DNA from: Brachypodium distachyon
Taxonomy: Eukaryota > Streptophyta > Magnoliopsida > Poales > Poaceae
NCBI RefSeq assembly: GCF_000005505.3
Contig: NC_016132.3
Span: forward strand, 44,406,914-44,470,913
Reading direction: 5' to 3'
DNA: 64,000 bases
This document shows, piece by piece, positions 1 to 11,247 of this stretch (within the stretch, counting starts at the first letter, position 1; each line of letters begins with the position of its first letter). A model generated the notes under the pieces. It had not been told where the DNA came from. It saw nothing but the letters and a program-made list of their open reading frames with translations, and did no database searches. The position numbers and the translations under genes were made by a program.

Positions 1-926
1 GGATGTCCACCCACCATGTGGCGGCCGTTTCGTACTTTCTTGATCCTTCGTGTTGTTTGCCGGAGCCGAGACATTGTATCTGCTTCCACCGAGCAGAGTT
101 AATCTTTCCGAAAGAAAAGAAAACCGAGCAGAGTTAATTCCCGTTCAGTGCAAAAGAATCCTGAAACAGTGAAAGCTTTAAGACTCCACTACCTTCGATA
201 GCAGGCCCATCTTGCCACCATGGAATCGCTAGTGATGTCACCACGTGAGAGTACATCACTCTCTCATCACTGCAATCTATCTGAATTCAGCCACTCGTCT
301 CCTCCTTTGCCTAAGTGCGTTCCAATAAGGCAAAACAAAACAAACTGTATATCTTAGTAGAGCACAAGCCAAAGCGTTGGTGTAATGGTCCATGAATGGG
401 CCATGGAAGCAAAAACGTGACGTGCTGCGTAAGACTATAAGGGATGCTGGCCAATGAGGGACCAAGGCAGTGTTGACCAAGGTTTTGGTTACTCTGTGGT
501 ATTTTCCCTTACCGCTCGGTCACCACATTTCCCTCCTCGCCCTCCCTCTCAGAAATAGGTTTACCGATAAAAAAATCTTTCTTTTTTCATTTAAGCAACG
601 AATGAACACCCTTATATTAGGGTAGATTGCTCCATCCATTATACTATAGTTGTATTCACATGGTTACATATTGTGCAACACATAATCATTTTGGGAAGAA
701 AAACTTTTGCATTCAAAAGTTGATTAAAAATCTCATCCCAGTAAAAACGGCTGGAAGTTTCTAGTTATCCTGGTTACCGCAAACCGCCCCCTCCCGTCTC
801 CCACGGGAACAAAAAAACGACTCTAGTAGCAAAAACCTTGGTGTTGACGGATCTGCGGTTAGGCGGCATGGACATGACATCAGAAAGCAACATTGCGTAA
901 GACGGTCGATGCATGTACAATTCTAA
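1..926. other. Intergenic DNA, no gene seen
   Basis: I see no supported gene here. The short open frames (for example 277-480 minus) have no recognisable domain and look like chance. The region has mixed composition and ends at the Stowaway MITE that begins at 929. Confidence 0.6.
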
Positions 927-928
927 TA

Positions 929-1027
929 CTCCCTCCATCTGGAATTACTTGTCGAAATATTACATATATCTAGATGTTTTTTACACATAGATACACCCGT
1001 ATTTGGGCAAATACGGGTCGGAGGGAG
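929..1027. mobile_element. Stowaway MITE with TA target duplication
   Basis: The element starts CTCCCTCCATCTGG and ends GGTCGGAGGGAG, which are inverted copies of each other. It is flanked by TA on both sides (927-928 and 1028-1029). It is 99 bp long with no coding capacity, typical of Stowaway/Tc1-Mariner MITEs of grasses. Confidence 0.85.
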
Positions 1028-1625
1028 TAAGTGTTCTTGTGTTCACCCGCCAACCTTATTACTATAGCCGGTACACTGACTTGTTATATCTGGCTCTAAC
1101 AACTCTGTACTAATATTTGACATACATATTATTTTTCTAAAAAGGAAGACGTTCTTCCCGACTAATGCAGAATTCACACAACCAATTCATCGTATGCGTA
1201 ACATGAAGTAACAAGTATACGACTGGATTTAACAACTAGAGGTAACAATTATAGTACACTTACTGCAAAAAGAAACTTCTTCAATTCGTGTAGGGAATGA
1301 AAAGTCCAATCCTAAACTGGTCTTATGTTTTGTGGTCCTGACCAGATTACAACCTCCGTGATTTTAATGATTTCTCGACCTTGAACCTTCAAAGTTTGAA
1401 CTCTCGGTTAATCTTGACCTTGGGCTTGTTTGGCACAAAAAAAAAGGGTTTTTTATTCTGTGCCCCTCATCCCTTAGCTGTACTCAGGAATACCCAGACC
1501 TCATAAGTGTGCTCGCTTCTAAACTTGTTTGCTTTCTGCTTCCTCGCAAATGCCCTCACGGAGAACCTGCTAACGGTCAAGCCCCTTTGACCGTTTGCTT
1601 CCGACGGGTGGGCCGCGGGGAGTGC

Positions 1626-1855
1626 TGACAGGTGGGGCCGGAGCCGTGTTTCTGGCGTGTGGGGCTGCGAGGAGACAGTGCAAGCGGGCAGGTCTTAACG
1701 GGTCTGTTTACCTTACATGTGGACCACGTCCGTGCGTCCTGACAGGTGGGGCGGTCATCGTTAATGACAGCTGGGGCCGAACCACAGGATGACAGGTGGG
1801 TCGAGCCAAAGCATGACAGGTGGGACGAGGCTTCAGATGACAGGCGGGGCCAGGG
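1626..1855 (+). repeat. Degenerate array of TGACAGGTGGGG motifs
   Basis: The motif TGACAGGTGGGG or a close variant occurs about six times, near 1626, 1740, 1764, 1790, 1814 and 1838. Spacing is irregular (24-114 bp) and the sequence between copies is GC-rich. Similar motifs are common upstream of grass genes and inside transposons. No function can be assigned. Confidence 0.5.
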
Positions 1856-2103
1856 TCATCTTTCCTTACATGTGTAGCCTACTTGCTCTCCTTTACTCTT
1901 GCTCTCATTTACTCTCACCCAAATCCCGACCAGAACCTTAAATCGGCGGAGGACGGCGGTGGCGCTGCGGCTAGTAGGTGTGTAGAAACGAACGAGAAGC
2001 GATGATGGCGAGCACTAACCCACCTCCGTAACACAACATCGGTAGCTGCTGCCGATTCGAGGAGGAGATATTTTGCCGCAGGGAGCCTGATATCCGGCCC
2101 GAT

Positions 2104-2634
2104 GTGGCCGAGATAGTGATTTCCCGCACCTCCGGAATGGAAGAGAAGGCGGCGAGGCTGCGAGGTAAAGCCATCGTTGCTACCATCCATATAGGATCAG
2201 CGCTCAATCCGCCAGCCACTTCGGCTGAAGAGGTCATGGCAACTCTGAAGCAGCGCTGCAACTTCAAAAGGGGAGTGCGCATCACGGTATGTCTTGCGCC
2301 CCGCAACTTTCTGATTCGTTTTGATTCGAGTGATGATTGCACGGCAGCGGTGATGCAATCGATGCGCATCAGGTGCCCTGCCGGCAACATCTCGTTTCGC
2401 CCCTGGACCTTCATCTTCCGTGGAGAGGAATCAAAACTGCCTTTTAACTGTGTTCTTAGCTTGGATAGACTGATGGAGGATGTGCAAGAGCTGGAATTTG
2501 TGAAGAATTTGATTAATCAGCTAGGAGGCGAGTTCATGGCAATTCTGCGTAGGACTAATCCGAACTGCGTGAAGCTCAGGGCATGGATGCGTGATCCTTG
2601 TGCCACCGAAGCGGTTGCTGATGAGAGTGCCTAG
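2104..2634 (+). CDS. DUF4283-like (gag-type) ORF, probably retroelement-derived
   Basis: This is a 176-residue open frame. Its centre reads KQRCNFKRGVRITV followed by FLIRFDSSDDCTAAVMQSM, which resembles the DUF4283 / retroviral-gag-like nucleic-acid-binding proteins abundant in plant genomes and in some LINE or unclassified retroelements. No zinc knuckle is visible. A second open frame (2591-3016) overlaps the end in another frame and is rich in Asp/Ser (LLTDGSDHNN, YSDSSLDDEAY), so one longer protein may have been broken by a frameshift. The start is chosen as the first in-frame ATG; a short upstream frame opening MMASTNPPP stops at once. It sits just upstream of AT-rich repeats, which fits a transposon or a decayed copy rather than an essential host gene. 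Confidence 0.45.
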   Translation: MAEIVISRTSGMEEKAARLRGKAIVATIHIGSALNPPATSAEEVMATLKQRCNFKRGVRITVCLAPRNFLIRFDSSDDCTAAVMQSMRIRCPAGNISFRPWTFIFRGEESKLPFNCVLSLDRLMEDVQELEFVKNLINQLGGEFMAILRRTNPNCVKLRAWMRDPCATEAVADESA

Positions 2635-3016
2635 TTCGGCCACACAACCAGCTCCTGAATATGCTGATAAGCTCATTGATGATTCAATTGCAGCGGGGGC
2701 AGAACCAGAAACCAGACGTGCTGTGTCGTTTGGGGTCATCGTCCACGTCCATGAAAAGGTCGATAGGTTTCATCTTCTTACTGATGGTTCGGACCACAAC
2801 AACTGGGACTACTCTGATTCTTCTTTAGATGATGAAGCTTATCTGGACTATGGTGGTTCTGGAATACCGCGAGGAAATCTCACTCGCCTCCATGAGTTCC
2901 CCTGTTTTGCTGGCGCTGTAGATGGCTTAGGTCCTCCAAAAGGTGTTGATGTTGTGTTCTGTTTAATTCATGTTGATTTTGACGTATGTTGTTCGAAAAC
3001 TACCTATTTGTACTGA
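2591..3016 (+). pseudogene. Possible frameshifted C-terminal part of the DUF4283-like ORF
   Basis: This 141-residue frame overlaps the end of the 2104-2634 ORF in a different frame. It has acidic, low-complexity composition (DNNWDYSDSSLDDEAYLDYGG-like stretch near its middle). I recognise no domain. The overlap and the lack of its own upstream signals suggest it may be the downstream half of the same decayed coding sequence, but this is inference. Confidence 0.25.
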
Positions 3017-3110
3017 TCAAGAGCATGTTGTTGCTCTTTATCTGAACCTGGGCATGTACTGTTATCGGCACTTATCATTTCCTATGAATTTCTTTTGCAA
3101 TTTAACTTCC

Positions 3111-3420
3111 TCCAAATTGATTTCTGACTGCACAAATGAATAGCGAATGGAAAGTTATGCAAGATTACCAAATTTTAATATGTTATGAGAAGGTTGACTT
3201 TTGTTGATCAGGAAATTTATAGCGACATTTGGCTGTCCCAGCCCACCCAAGTGGACAATTTTGGATGAAACTTAAAAAGTGAACTTGCTCCAAATTGATT
3301 TCAGATTGCACAAATGGAATCCGAATGGAAATTTATGCAAGATCACCAAATTTCAACTTGTTTTGTGAAGGTTGACTTTAGTTGACCAGGGAAAAAATAG
3401 CTACATTTGGCTGTTCCAGC
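3111..3420 (+). repeat. Two diverged direct repeats (~130 bp each)
   Basis: A stretch beginning CTCCAAATTGATTTC at about 3111 recurs at about 3290. Both copies continue through GCACAAATG, a GAATGGAAA-type segment, TATGCAAGAT and AAGGTTGACTTT. They are offset by about 180 bp and are clearly diverged. They lie just downstream of the DUF4283-like ORF and probably belong to the same mobile or satellite-like unit. Confidence 0.6.
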
Positions 3421-3472
3421 ACACCAAAATGGCTGCACTCAAATCAAATCCATTCGCGTTGACCGGGATCTA

Positions 3473-4985
3473 AATCCACTCAAATCCATTCAAATCTGCA
3501 AAAGTAAAGAGTTTGTTTGAACTTTTCTTCGAGGAGTCAAGTACTAACAATGTTTGCATACTTCCAATAACTGTTTCACAACTTCAAATCATGTATGTCA
3601 TATCATTTTGGCCCAAACACAACAAATTTAATTGAATTTGAAATTTAAAAAATATGAAAACACGTCCAAATTGAAAATGCTTTTGCATAGATGCAATACA
3701 TACCAAATGTGCTTAGTGTGCCAAATTTTATAAGATTTGGACCAAGTTTTAAATCCAAATGTCAAAATGAGTTCATTTCTCCAACAACTCCGTATGTGGT
3801 GCAATGTACATGAAGTACATTGTGAAATTTAGATAATGCTCTGATATTTTTTATGTGATGAAGGATGACTAAAAATTGACACTTGCATAAAATCATAATT
3901 TTCGGACAACTATTTCATATTATTAACATTTATATACTTTTGAGTTAAGTGTAAATCACAGTAATGAAGTAATGAAGGTATAGAACATTTAATTTTCATT
4001 TCTGAAATGGTTTGCTAATTTTTGAATATCAAATTCACTAAAATTTGCTTGTTTTTCACATTTTTGATGTCAAACGTGCGCAATACTAATCCCAGAAGAT
4101 TTAGACAGCTTTGTGAGTGCATCACAAGTGTTTCCACCAAATATGAGATTTTCTGGACTTCGGATACTATATCTTCGTACATTCTTTGAATTTCTGAGTT
4201 TATTCATGAAAAATAGATAAACCCATGGAACTGAACAGAATGATGAGAAAATCGATGAAGAAAAGTTGTGTCTGGACCATACAAGTCGAGCAAAATTGGA
4301 TTCCATCCGGTTCGGTCCAATTTGAAACCTATTTGTGCATGAAAATAGGGATTCAGCACACCAAAATGGCTGCAGTTGGAAGAACCCCCAAGATTCGACA
4401 TTCTGTAAATTATTCTCTGATTGCACCAATAGAAAGTACATGAAAAATTAAGAATACAGGTGAAATTTCAATCCCATTTGAGAAAGTTGACTTCGCGTTT
4501 ATCAGGATTTAAATCCACTCAAATCCATTCAAATCTGCAAAAATAAGAGTTTTTTTGAAGTTTTCTTCGAGGAGTCAAGTACTAACGATGTTTGTATACT
4601 TCCAATAGCTGTTTCACAACTTCAAATCATGTATGTCGTATCATTTTTGCCTAAACACAACAAATTTAACTGAATTTGAAATTCAAAAATATGAAAACAC
4701 GTCCAAATTGAAAATGTTTTTGCATACATTTCTCCAACATCTCCCTGAGGTGGTATCTCCCTGAGGTGCTTTTGCATACACCACCTCAGGGAGATGTGGT
4801 GTAGTGTACATGAAGTACATTGTGAAATTTAGATAATGCTCTGATTTTTTTTACGTGATGAATGTGTCACTAAATATTGACACTTGCAGAAAATCATAAT
4901 TTTCGGACAAATATTTCATATTGTTAACATTATTATACTATTGAGTTAAGTGTAAATCACAGTAATCAAGGTATAAAATATTTAA
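3473..4985 (+). repeat. Long direct repeat, two copies of an AT-rich ~500-bp unit
   Basis: The unit beginning AAATCCACTCAAATCCATTC at about 3473 recurs at about 4508. Both copies run through GAGGAGTCAAGTACTAAC, TGTTTCACAACTTCAAATC, GTACATGAAGTACATTGTG and a shared GAGTTAAGTGTAAATCACAG tail (copies about 3473-3990 and 4508-4985). The intervening DNA has only short chance ORFs. Copy 2 contains an extra hairpin-forming insert at 4738-4797. This looks like part of a tandemly organised repeat or a degenerate element; its class is not determined. Confidence 0.65.
4738..4797. repeat. Perfect 17-bp inverted repeat (hairpin)
   Basis: ACATCTCCCTGAGGTGG at 4738-4754 is the exact reverse complement of CCACCTCAGGGAGATGT at 4781-4797. 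A further partial direct copy, ATCTCCCTGAGGTG, sits at 4755-4768. The matching position in the other repeat copy (near 3784) has only a short diverged stretch, so this structure arose or was inserted in copy 2. Confidence 0.8.
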
Positions 4986-5504
4986 TTTTTCATTGAAACC
5001 TATGTGTTTGGGTTCTAATAGGTTACAATGGGTCCAATGGACCTTTCTTAAATTAATTTCCTATCGTAACTGTGTTGAAAAAAGTGATTTTTTCATTTAA
5101 TGCCGAAATTTTCTGAAAATCTAAAATATGTACAAAATATAGTAAAATTGCTCCAGAAATTCTGAAATTCATTGAGAAGAACAAGTAACATGTAAGGGTA
5201 CCAAACAAAAATTATTATATGTTCTAAACCTTTATTTACAAATGTTTTGGACCCAACACTTGAAAATTGGATGAAACTCTATCAGTGGCAGGTCAAGAAA
5301 AGCCCGCCACTGATGTAAGCCCGCCACCCAACACTGATAGTTATGGCCGGTTCGAACATGGATCCCCTGACGTACGTTACCCTGCAGTTTTGTCACTGAC
5401 TGGTGGTCCTCATGCCTGACAACCCCACATGTCAGTGACTCTATGTCAGGGGAGGCTACGTCAGAGGATCTCCTTCCGGTTCTTGTAATCAAACTCACTT
5501 TTTT

Positions 5505-5594
5505 CAGTGTTTGTTGCATTATTATTTTCTGTGTTTGTTGCATTATTATTTTCAGTGTTTGTTGCATTATTATTTTCAGTGTTTTTGCATTATC
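5505..5594 (+). repeat. 24-bp minisatellite, ~3.8 copies
   Basis: The unit CAGTGTTTGTTGCATTATTA plus TTTT repeats head-to-tail at 5505, 5529 and 5553, with a partial copy at 5577. Single-base differences (CTGTG in place of CAGTG) mark unit 2. The period is a multiple of three, so short ORFs across it on either strand show an 8-residue periodicity; these are not genes. Confidence 0.85.
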
Positions 5595-5640
5595 AACGAT
5601 TCTTGCGGGTCATATAGAAATTTGAATGGATCTTGAAAAT

Positions 5641-5678
<38 letters not shown>
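5641..5678. repeat. (AC)n(AT)n microsatellite
   Basis: A run of about 13 AC units (5641-5667) passes directly into about 6 AT units. It is a compound dinucleotide microsatellite. Confidence 0.95.
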
Positions 5679-5737
5679 TTCATCTCTCCAGCATTACATA
5701 TAGAAATATATAAAAAAGGAAAAATACATATGGAATT

Positions 5738-6271
5738 TTATTCCACGCTCCCGGTGATCCTCTCCAAGGCCTTGGTACATGTCTCCTGTGTACCGATCAA
5801 CGATTGTAGCACTTCCACGGAGACTTGTACCATCATCGTCGGCGAGGGTGGCAGTGGTGTGGGCGACAGCGCTGGCGGCAACGCACGGCGCGACGACAGG
5901 GCCGTAGGAGCTGCTGGAGGCGCCGACGGTGGAGGAGGCGGTGTCGGTGGTGCAGGTTGCGGGAACGGTTGACGTACCACCGGCGTAGGAGCAGGTTGGC
6001 CCCGCGACGGAGACACGACCTTCCTTTTACGGCCGCCTCGCTTGATGCCAGACGTTGGCGGAGGCGGAGGCGGCGTCGGAGTTCGACGCCGTGGTGGAGA
6101 CCGGCGGCGTCCACGACCACGGCGGCCAGTGCAGCGCCGCCTACTACGTATTTCATCTTCGTCCGATGAAGTCAAGAACGCCGTCCGTCTGTACGGACTC
6201 TCTCCGTCGAGCTCCCTATTCTCCGCTTCAATGGAGGAGCACTGGAAGGAGACCCCAGACCACCGTGCCAT
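5738..6271 (-). CDS. Hypothetical proline/arginine-rich ORF
   Basis: This is a 177-residue minus-strand frame with an acidic patch (TSSDEDE), an Arg-rich basic stretch, long proline runs and a C-terminal segment VEVLQSLIGTQETC that could form a short amphipathic helix. No known domain is recognised. Other frames over the same GC-rich DNA are also open, which weakens the case. It could be an accessory ORF or captured fragment within a transposon. Treat as hypothetical. Confidence 0.2.
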   Translation of the reverse strand: MARWSGVSFQCSSIEAENRELDGESPYRRTAFLTSSDEDEIRSRRRCTGRRGRGRRRSPPRRRTPTPPPPPPTSGIKRGGRKRKVVSPSRGQPAPTPVVRQPFPQPAPPTPPPPPSAPPAAPTALSSRRALPPALSPTPLPPSPTMMVQVSVEVLQSLIGTQETCTKALERITGSVE

Positions 6272-8209
6272 GTCGATGGATCTTTGGTATCAGGGAAGAA
6301 GGCTAGATGGAAAGGCCAGAATGATGTCACGAAATAAATAGGCGCAAAGCTTGTTTGACACGAAAAATACTTAAAAAAGTATCTCTCGTGCGCCGGGGCA
6401 AATAAAATGCGGGCGCGCCAGTGTACCTAAAGACACAATCGAATATAGGAAAATATGCATTTTAGTAATCTCACTTAGAGAAACAAAATTACAATTTCCC
6501 TTATAATAGAGTGCGCTCCGTGGCTTGCTAGCGCGGCCAATATAACATGGGCGATTGTAGTGTCTTGATTCACGGGGCCTCGTAAAGTTCCCGCTTAATT
6601 ACTCCCGCGGCTCGTGCCGCGAGACACCTCCGATTAAGCTGCTGCAATGGTCGTTGTCTTCGAGTCTCGTCTTCCTCGTGTGCTTGGTGTAGCCGGACAT
6701 GGAGGCGAAGTTGAGGGGCGGGGCGGTACTCCATCGCTCCAGCAATGCTTACCCGTAGACCACCGGCTTGTCGTTGTCCGATGAAGGAGATGTCTAAGCC
6801 TCGTCGGCTTAGACAGGATGGGTGGCCTTCGCCTTGTCGATGCCAGGCCTAGGGATGACAGCCTTACCAATGTCGGACGGGATGACTTGCCAGCACCTCT
6901 TCGGTGCACGCAAGTAACATACTTACTTCATCGGAGAAGGACTAGTCGATGGATTAAAGCCTCGCCTCGTCGATGCTTGGATGATGTTGGGGAAGAGTGT
7001 CGATGATGGTGTGGACGGTGATGTGTTGATGATGTAGGATGCCCCGCGTGGGGCGATGGCATTTAGTATGATGCCATGTTGGTGAAGAACGCGCCAAGCT
7101 AGCAACGTGTATGGCGGTGTCACGATAGTCGGTGAAGAGTTCCCCAACCCGGGTTCCACGCATGGCGGAACGTGAAGAGGAAAATACCCGCAGGCTGCAA
7201 GTCACAGCCTGCGGTGAGTACATGTCGCCGTACTGCTTGGCATTGAGCATGCCGGTGACCGGCAATCTCGCGTCCAAGCCTGGGTCGACGATAGTTTCAT
7301 GTGACTCATGTATGAATATACGTGGCCTTAGGCAGGTCCAGGGCGTTCTTCGTCTGCGGCCGCCTGCGGCGCGGCGTAGCTGCCCTCTTGCCTGGGACAC
7401 ACGCGGCCGCCCTTACCTCATGCACGAGGCTGCTGTGCATCGCCGCTGCCTCGGGGAGCCTCCTTCTCTGTACCTGTGTGTTTCCATCGTTTAAATAGGC
7501 ACAAGCAGTCAGCGTTTATGGTAAGAAGAATTATGGGAAGACGCCAGCGCACGTCCGGTGCTGCCGTGAGCTTTTGGAAACTGCTGCCTCGAGAGCCTAG
7601 CAGCGGGAAGGGGCAAAGAGGGCTTGGTAGGAAGGGAGGAGGACGACAGAGGGAGTGCCAGAGCGGGCCGTAGAGCACGGATTTGATGGTGCGCTGGGAC
7701 GAGGAGAGCACGCGGAAGGGCGCGATGGCCGGGGAGTGGGGGGGGGGGGTCGCAAAGGCCGGGCCTAGCTAGATGAGCGCGCTGCGGGTGATGGCCCTGT
7801 CGGAGACGAATATGGCGGGCCGCGAGGAGAGGAAGGAGAGAGTGAGGATCGGCCTGTGGCGGCGAGGGAGGTCCGGCCTCGCGGGCTTGAGGTCGGACCG
7901 CGCACGCCAGAGCAAGAGGAGCGGGCTGATGATTGGGATGGCCGGCGCGGATGGTGGCAGCGGGAGGAGGAAGATGGGGCGAACGGGTTGGGTTCGAGTC
8001 GGCGTTGATGTGTCACCCAACATGTGGGCCCCACCTTCCAGGATTCAAGCAAAACCACCAACATAAACGGTTTTTGGGTTAAGTGAGACGTTTTGACACA
8101 ACAAGTGTGGTTCTGTGGACTGTATTGCGTTAATTGTGGCTCCGCGACAAAGCTGTCCAAAAAGTACGGTTTAGTGAAATTTACTCTTTATGTTCCTCCT
8201 CCACCCCTG
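6272..8209. other. GC-rich intergenic DNA with overlapping chance ORFs
   Basis: Several frames are open on both strands (for example 6954-7400 minus, 7132-7494 plus, 7765-8160 minus), but they overlap each other in conflicting directions and show no domain. A run of G lies at about 7737-7750. The segment at about 8030-8195 (CCAACATGTGGGCCCC through GTGAAATTTACTC) resembles one end of a Mutator-like long terminal inverted repeat, compare 32982-34258, but I found no partner end. Confidence 0.4.
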
Positions 8210-8223
8210 GAAGTGACCATGGC
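8210..8223 (+). repeat. Left target-site duplication of the plus-strand LINE
   Basis: GAAGTGACCATGGC at 8210-8223 recurs exactly at 11024-11037, directly after the A-rich tail of the LINE. The 14-bp duplication marks the insertion site and the 5' truncation point. Confidence 0.9.
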
Positions 8224-10986
8224 GTCTGTAAGGAAGACATAGTTAAGTCGGTGAGCACCTTCTTTCGGATTGGGCTGATGCCGCCAGGGGTAAATGACAC
8301 TACAATTGTGCTGATACCCAAGAAGACCAACCCTGAAAATTCTAAGGATTTTAGACCAATCAGCCTGTGCAACGTTGTGTATAAAATCGTGGCTAAATGC
8401 TTGGTGAATAGGATTTGTCCTTTCCTTAACGAGATCATTGGCCCCACACAAAGTGCTTTCGTGCCTGGGAGATTGACCACGGATAATGCCATCGTGGCTT
8501 TCGAGTGTATACATGCCATAAAAAACGGGGCCTCAAAAAACAACAAGTTTTGTGCGTATAAACTCGATCTGGCCAAAGCATATGACAGGGTGGATGGGGG
8601 ATTCCTGGAGCTTGCACTTAGGAGGAAAGGTTTCGATGAAAGGTGGATTTCGTGGATTATGTGTTGCGCCACCTCTGTTAGGTACTCTGTGAGATTTAAT
8701 GGTAATACTCTAGACCAATTTGTGCCAAGCAGAGGTCTCCGGCAAGGAGACCCGCTGTCCCCCTTTTTGTTCCTGTTCGTCGCGGATGGTCTGTCCACAA
8801 TTTTAAACAATCAGGTGCTGGCTGGGAACATCGAAGAGCTCAAAGTTTGTAGAGGGGCACCTGGTATCTCCAACCTTTTGTTTGCTGACGATAGCCTTTT
8901 ATTCTTTAAGGCCGAGCGAGACCAAGCAACAAAAATCAAGAATGCCCTGGCAAGGTATGAGGCCGGAACTGGCCAAAGCCTTAGCCCTGCCAAGTGCTCG
9001 TTGCTAATGGGCCGGAACTGCACGGACGGAGACAGGGCAATTATCTCGAGCATCCTGAACGTCTCGAACCAGGCTTTTGATGAGACGTATCTGGGGCTCC
9101 CAATTCCTGAAGGAAGAAGAAAGAATGGAAAATTTCAATCTATTTCTGAGAAAATTAACAAGAGAGTCGGTGACTGGAATGAGAAACACCTCTCCGCCGC
9201 CGGCAAAGAGGTGATGATCAAGGCGGTGCTACAAGCGATACCCACGTATACCATGAGTGTGTTTAAATTTCTGGCAAACCTTTGCGAAAGCATCATGCAG
9301 CAAATAAGAAATTTCTGGTGGGGAGATGAAAAGAATACTCGCAAGGTGCACTGGACGGCTTGGGACAAACTGATCAAACCAAAATGTCGAGGTGGTGCGG
9401 GATTCAGAGATCTGCAACTGTTTAATCAGGCCCTCCTGGCCCGAGAGGCATGGAGGCTCTTGGTTAACCTGAAAGTTTATGTGCAAGGGTGTTGAAGGCG
9501 AAGTACTATCCTAATTAATGGCAACTTGACAGACACTGCCTTCATAAAAAATTCCTCACAATGCTGGCAAGGAATCGTCCATGGCTTGGAACTCCTTAAA
9601 GAGGGGATTGTGTGGCGTGTCAACTCTGGAGAAAAAATTAGAAATTGGCGCGACAATTGGATCCCGAGAAGCAATCTGAAAATGCCTCTTATTAGGGGCC
9701 GGTCAAGACTCAGGTGGGTGTCTCAGTTGATACAGCAAAAGACGAGAACTTGGAATGAAAATCTGATCTGTGAAATTATGCACCCGATTGATGCTGATGA
9801 TATACTAAAAATTAGGATTCCTAACTTTGATGGTGAGGATTTTGTCGCATGGATGCCGGAGAGTTCAGGCATGTTCACAGTAAAGAGTGCTTATAACTTT
9901 GCTGATGAGAGAAAATATAACAACTACCCTATCGGTTCTAGTATTAATCCCTCGGGCGACAGAAGTCTCTGGAACCTTATACGGAAATGTAACATTCCCC
10001 CCAAAGTTCGGGTGTTCACCTAGAAACTTGGAAATGAAGCTCTTGCCGTGCAGCAGAACAGGAGCAAGCGCTTCAAGAAGGAGCTTCCCCAGTGCTCTAT
10101 TTGTGGGATGGAGGAAGAGGACAGACACCACGCGGTTGTGACATGCCCTAAATCGAAAGCATTGCGTGAGATGATGAGGGCACACTGGAGTCTCCCTTCC
10201 GAACTCCTTCTGGAAGCAAATGATAGTGATTGGGTCCTGCTGCTCCTGAACCAAATAGATGCCAAAACTAGATCATACCTGCTGTTGCTTTGGTGGAGGT
10301 GCTGGGACCTCCGGAATGATATGATATTTGCGAAAGGTGACAAATCGATTCGGGCCTCGGAGAATTTCTTGCTGACCTTGGCTGATGAGAGCCTATACCC
10401 TGTGAACATTTACTCGGAGGGGCTCAAGGGGAAGGAAAAGTTGGAGTGCAAACGACCCAAAAGAGACAGGCTTACTGGCCTCCAGGATCGGATGCCCCGC
10501 AATCCCGGTTCAGTGCTGATTTAGACAGATGCCAGCTTCTTCTCAGCTGATAACACTAGGGCCTGGGGTGCATTTGTCCTGGATGGTGAGCATAGGATAA
10601 TCAAGTCCGCTTGGGGCTGGTTAAGTTGTGTGAGCAATGTTGAGGAAGCTGAGGCTTTCGCCTGCAAGGAAGGTGTGAGGATCGCTAATGAGCTTCCTCG
10701 GTGCAACTTTGTACTCGAGACCGACTCTCTCAAGGTGGTCAACACACTCAACGAAGCGGCGATGTCCAGGTCCGGGCACTTTGATATCATTGAAGAAATT
10801 AGGAAGATGTCCTCTAATCTGAGGCTAGAGGTTAGGAAGGTGGGCAGAGCTCAAAACTTAATTGCCCACGAACTCGCAAAGTTTGGTAGGATTGTTAAGA
10901 CTAATGGCTCGCTGTTAAATGCCTTGTCGCCTGATATTTGGCATGCGGGCATGAACTTCTGTAATCCCCCGTTTGTGGTTAATTAA
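8224..10986 (+). pseudogene. LINE ORF2 remnant: reverse transcriptase, zf-RVT, RNase H
   Basis: The frame carries the RT signatures TTIVLIPKK, FRPISLCNVVYKI, LDLAKAYDRVD, GLRQGDPLSPF and the catalytic FADD (near 8881). A zinc-binding RVT region follows (CSICGMEEEDRHHAV, about 10096-10140), then RNase H beginning TDASFFSADN near 10525 with catalytic-type acidic residues. Damage: two compensating frameshifts between about 9475 and 9515 (the CARVLKAKYYPN segment reads in a shifted frame), an in-frame TAG at 10021 (apparently a former Trp codon) and an in-frame TAG at 10522 just before RNase H. All blocks otherwise share one frame. Open sequence upstream of 8224 is host DNA that happens to be in frame. 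The stop at 10984-10986 is the natural end. Confidence 0.9.
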
Positions 10987-11023
10987 GGTTGCAGCTCGGC
11001 TGCTTTTTCAAAAGAAAAGAAAA
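8224..11023 (+). mobile_element. 5'-truncated L1-type LINE retrotransposon
   Basis: The element is bounded by a 14-bp duplication (8210-8223 and 11024-11037) and ends in an A-rich tail (AAAAGAAAAGAAAA). It contains reverse transcriptase, a zf-RVT-like segment and RNase H in the order usual for plant L1 elements. ORF1, the endonuclease and the start of RT are missing, as expected from incomplete reverse transcription. The reading frame is broken, so the copy cannot mobilise itself. Confidence 0.93.
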
Positions 11024-11212
11024 GAAGTGACCATGGCACCAATCGTGTGGATTAATCCACCTGACCCCTGCCTTCATGGCTAAGTTCCGGGCTGTGGAAC
11101 TGTAGTAACATAACAAAGACAGTTCCGCATGTTTACTGTTTAAAAAACTTATTGCTGCAAGTTGAATTGTTTTCCCAGGAAACCTTCATAAACTTTTCCA
11201 TGCAATAAAGTA

Positions 11213-11247
11213 CTCCCTCAATGTCGCTTAATATGAGACAGAGGGAG
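11213..11247. mobile_element. Very short Stowaway MITE relic
   Basis: CTCCCTCAATGTC and GACAGAGGGAG form inverted ends only 35 bp apart overall, flanked by TA at 11211-11212 and 11248-11249. It is either a strongly deleted Stowaway copy or a minimal MITE. Confidence 0.65.

Noticed and set aside
5275..5330. ATCAGTGGCAGG and CCCGCCACTGAT motifs resembling CACTA subterminal repeats
   Set aside because: Only a few motifs occur, with no CACTA terminus or TSD nearby. This is too little to call an element.
8134..8223. N-terminal part of the LINE RT open frame, with an ATG at 8134
   Set aside because: The target-site duplication shows the LINE begins after 8223. The upstream codons are host DNA that happens to be in frame, so that ATG is not the true start.
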